NCBI RefSeq assembly: GCF_950023065.1
Contig: NC_088678.1
Coordinates: forward strand, 47,730,580 to 47,794,579
Direction of reading: 5' to 3'
Length of the DNA: 64,000 nucleotides
From: Planococcus citri
Lineage: Eukaryota; Arthropoda; Insecta; Hemiptera; Pseudococcidae
The position numbers and the translations under genes were made by a program. The notes under the pieces are model-generated. The model did not search any database and had not been told where the DNA came from. It worked only from the letters and a program-made list of their open reading frames with translations. Of this stretch, positions 63,500-64,000 are shown piece after piece; position 1 is the first letter of the stretch, and each line of letters begins with the position of its first letter.

Positions 63500-64000
63500 G
63501 CAGTGGGTTGACACGATTAACAATAAATGAGGCGATGCCCACGATAAGTAAAAGTAAATCAACGGCAAAGCATGAGATTTCCAGTTCCAAGATGTAAATA
63601 GAGCATGAAGTTGGGACGTTTCGGCAAGAAAAGCACAAATTTCTTAGAAATTTTGGCAAAAATGACGACCATTTGACTATTTTATCAAAAAACACATCCG
63701 AAGAGTTATGATGAAAAAACATTACATTTGTCAACTCACCAAACATTAAAACTTTTTGATAATTTTTATGAAAAAACAGTTTGTTGACAATTTTAGTAAA
63801 AACAAGATTACTCAAAGCAAGAACAAGACTATTAATTTGACCATTTTGGAAAAAATTAGCCCCTTTTGACAATTTTACCAAAAACAGACACTTTTTAAAA
63901 TTTTTGACCCAAAAATGGACATCTTTTAAAAATTGTGCAAAAATTGGCACTTGTTGAGCATTTTGCCAAAAATTGGCAGTTTTGCCGTTTTTGACTGTTT
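63500..64000 (-). repeat. Degenerate minisatellite, about 35-bp period, continuing past the window end
   Basis: On the minus strand units follow a pattern like TTTTTGGTAAAATTGTCAAA plus a short spacer. The 153-codon minus frame (63489-63950) is the array read through, with F-x-K-I-V-K-like echoes, not a real protein. Unit type matches 21.3 and 25.4 kb. Confidence 0.6.

Noticed and set aside
63489..63950. 153-codon minus-strand frame with hydrophobic C-terminus
   Set aside because: Most of it is the 35-bp minisatellite read through; no start context or domain.

Overview
This is a window of an animal nuclear genome, most likely an insect. It is AT-rich and almost devoid of open coding sequence. 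It holds several transposon families typical of arthropods and scattered TAGG/TACC-rich microsatellite DNA. A short CCTAA run matches the usual arthropod telomere repeat. A sap-sucking hemipteran is my guess from the style of the simple repeats, but nothing here proves it. I find no convincing host protein-coding gene, tRNA, rRNA or CRISPR. The window reads as intergenic or deep-intron DNA populated by mobile elements.

Layout. (1) 1 to about 4745, minus strand: the 5' part of an LTR retroelement. It has a putative LTR and primer binding site, a 686-codon Gag, and the start of Pol, which leaves the window at base 1. Gag and Pol are joined by what looks like a textbook -1 frameshift signal: slippery GGGAAAC, a 7-nt spacer and an H-type pseudoknot. 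The first 420 or so residues of Pol, before the retropepsin DSGA motif, are unusual. They contain a stretch resembling an SGNH/GDSL esterase fold with its catalytic residues replaced. (2) 5225 to 8018: a 2.8-kb foldback element with arms above 1 kb that are almost identical. One arm carries a 4-copy tandem repeat that is single-copy in the other. (3) 10.1 to 11.2 kb and 44.3 to 46.3 kb: two members of an old repeat family built of inverted and direct units. The second is split by a nested RTE-like LINE with a target-site duplication, and the opposite arm preserves the empty site. (4) 32.1 to 34.7 kb: a 5'-truncated Jockey/CR1-type LINE, intact from the endonuclease C-terminus to the 3' tail except for one in-frame stop. 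A 0.5-kb internally deleted relative lies at 41.6 to 42.1 kb. (5) Non-autonomous DNA transposons: 23.4 kb (near-perfect palindrome, TA duplication), 49.2 kb (TA duplication), 50.2 kb (8-bp duplication), 54.5 kb (8-bp imperfect duplication) and 58.9 kb (about 30-bp terminal inverted repeats). (6) Minisatellites at 14.3, 21.3, 21.9, 25.4, 35.4, 48.8, 54.0 and 63.5 kb. Several share a period of about 35 bp.

The only genes that plausibly work together are Gag and Pol of the LTR element. Positions of repeat edges were judged by eye and may be off by a few to tens of bases.
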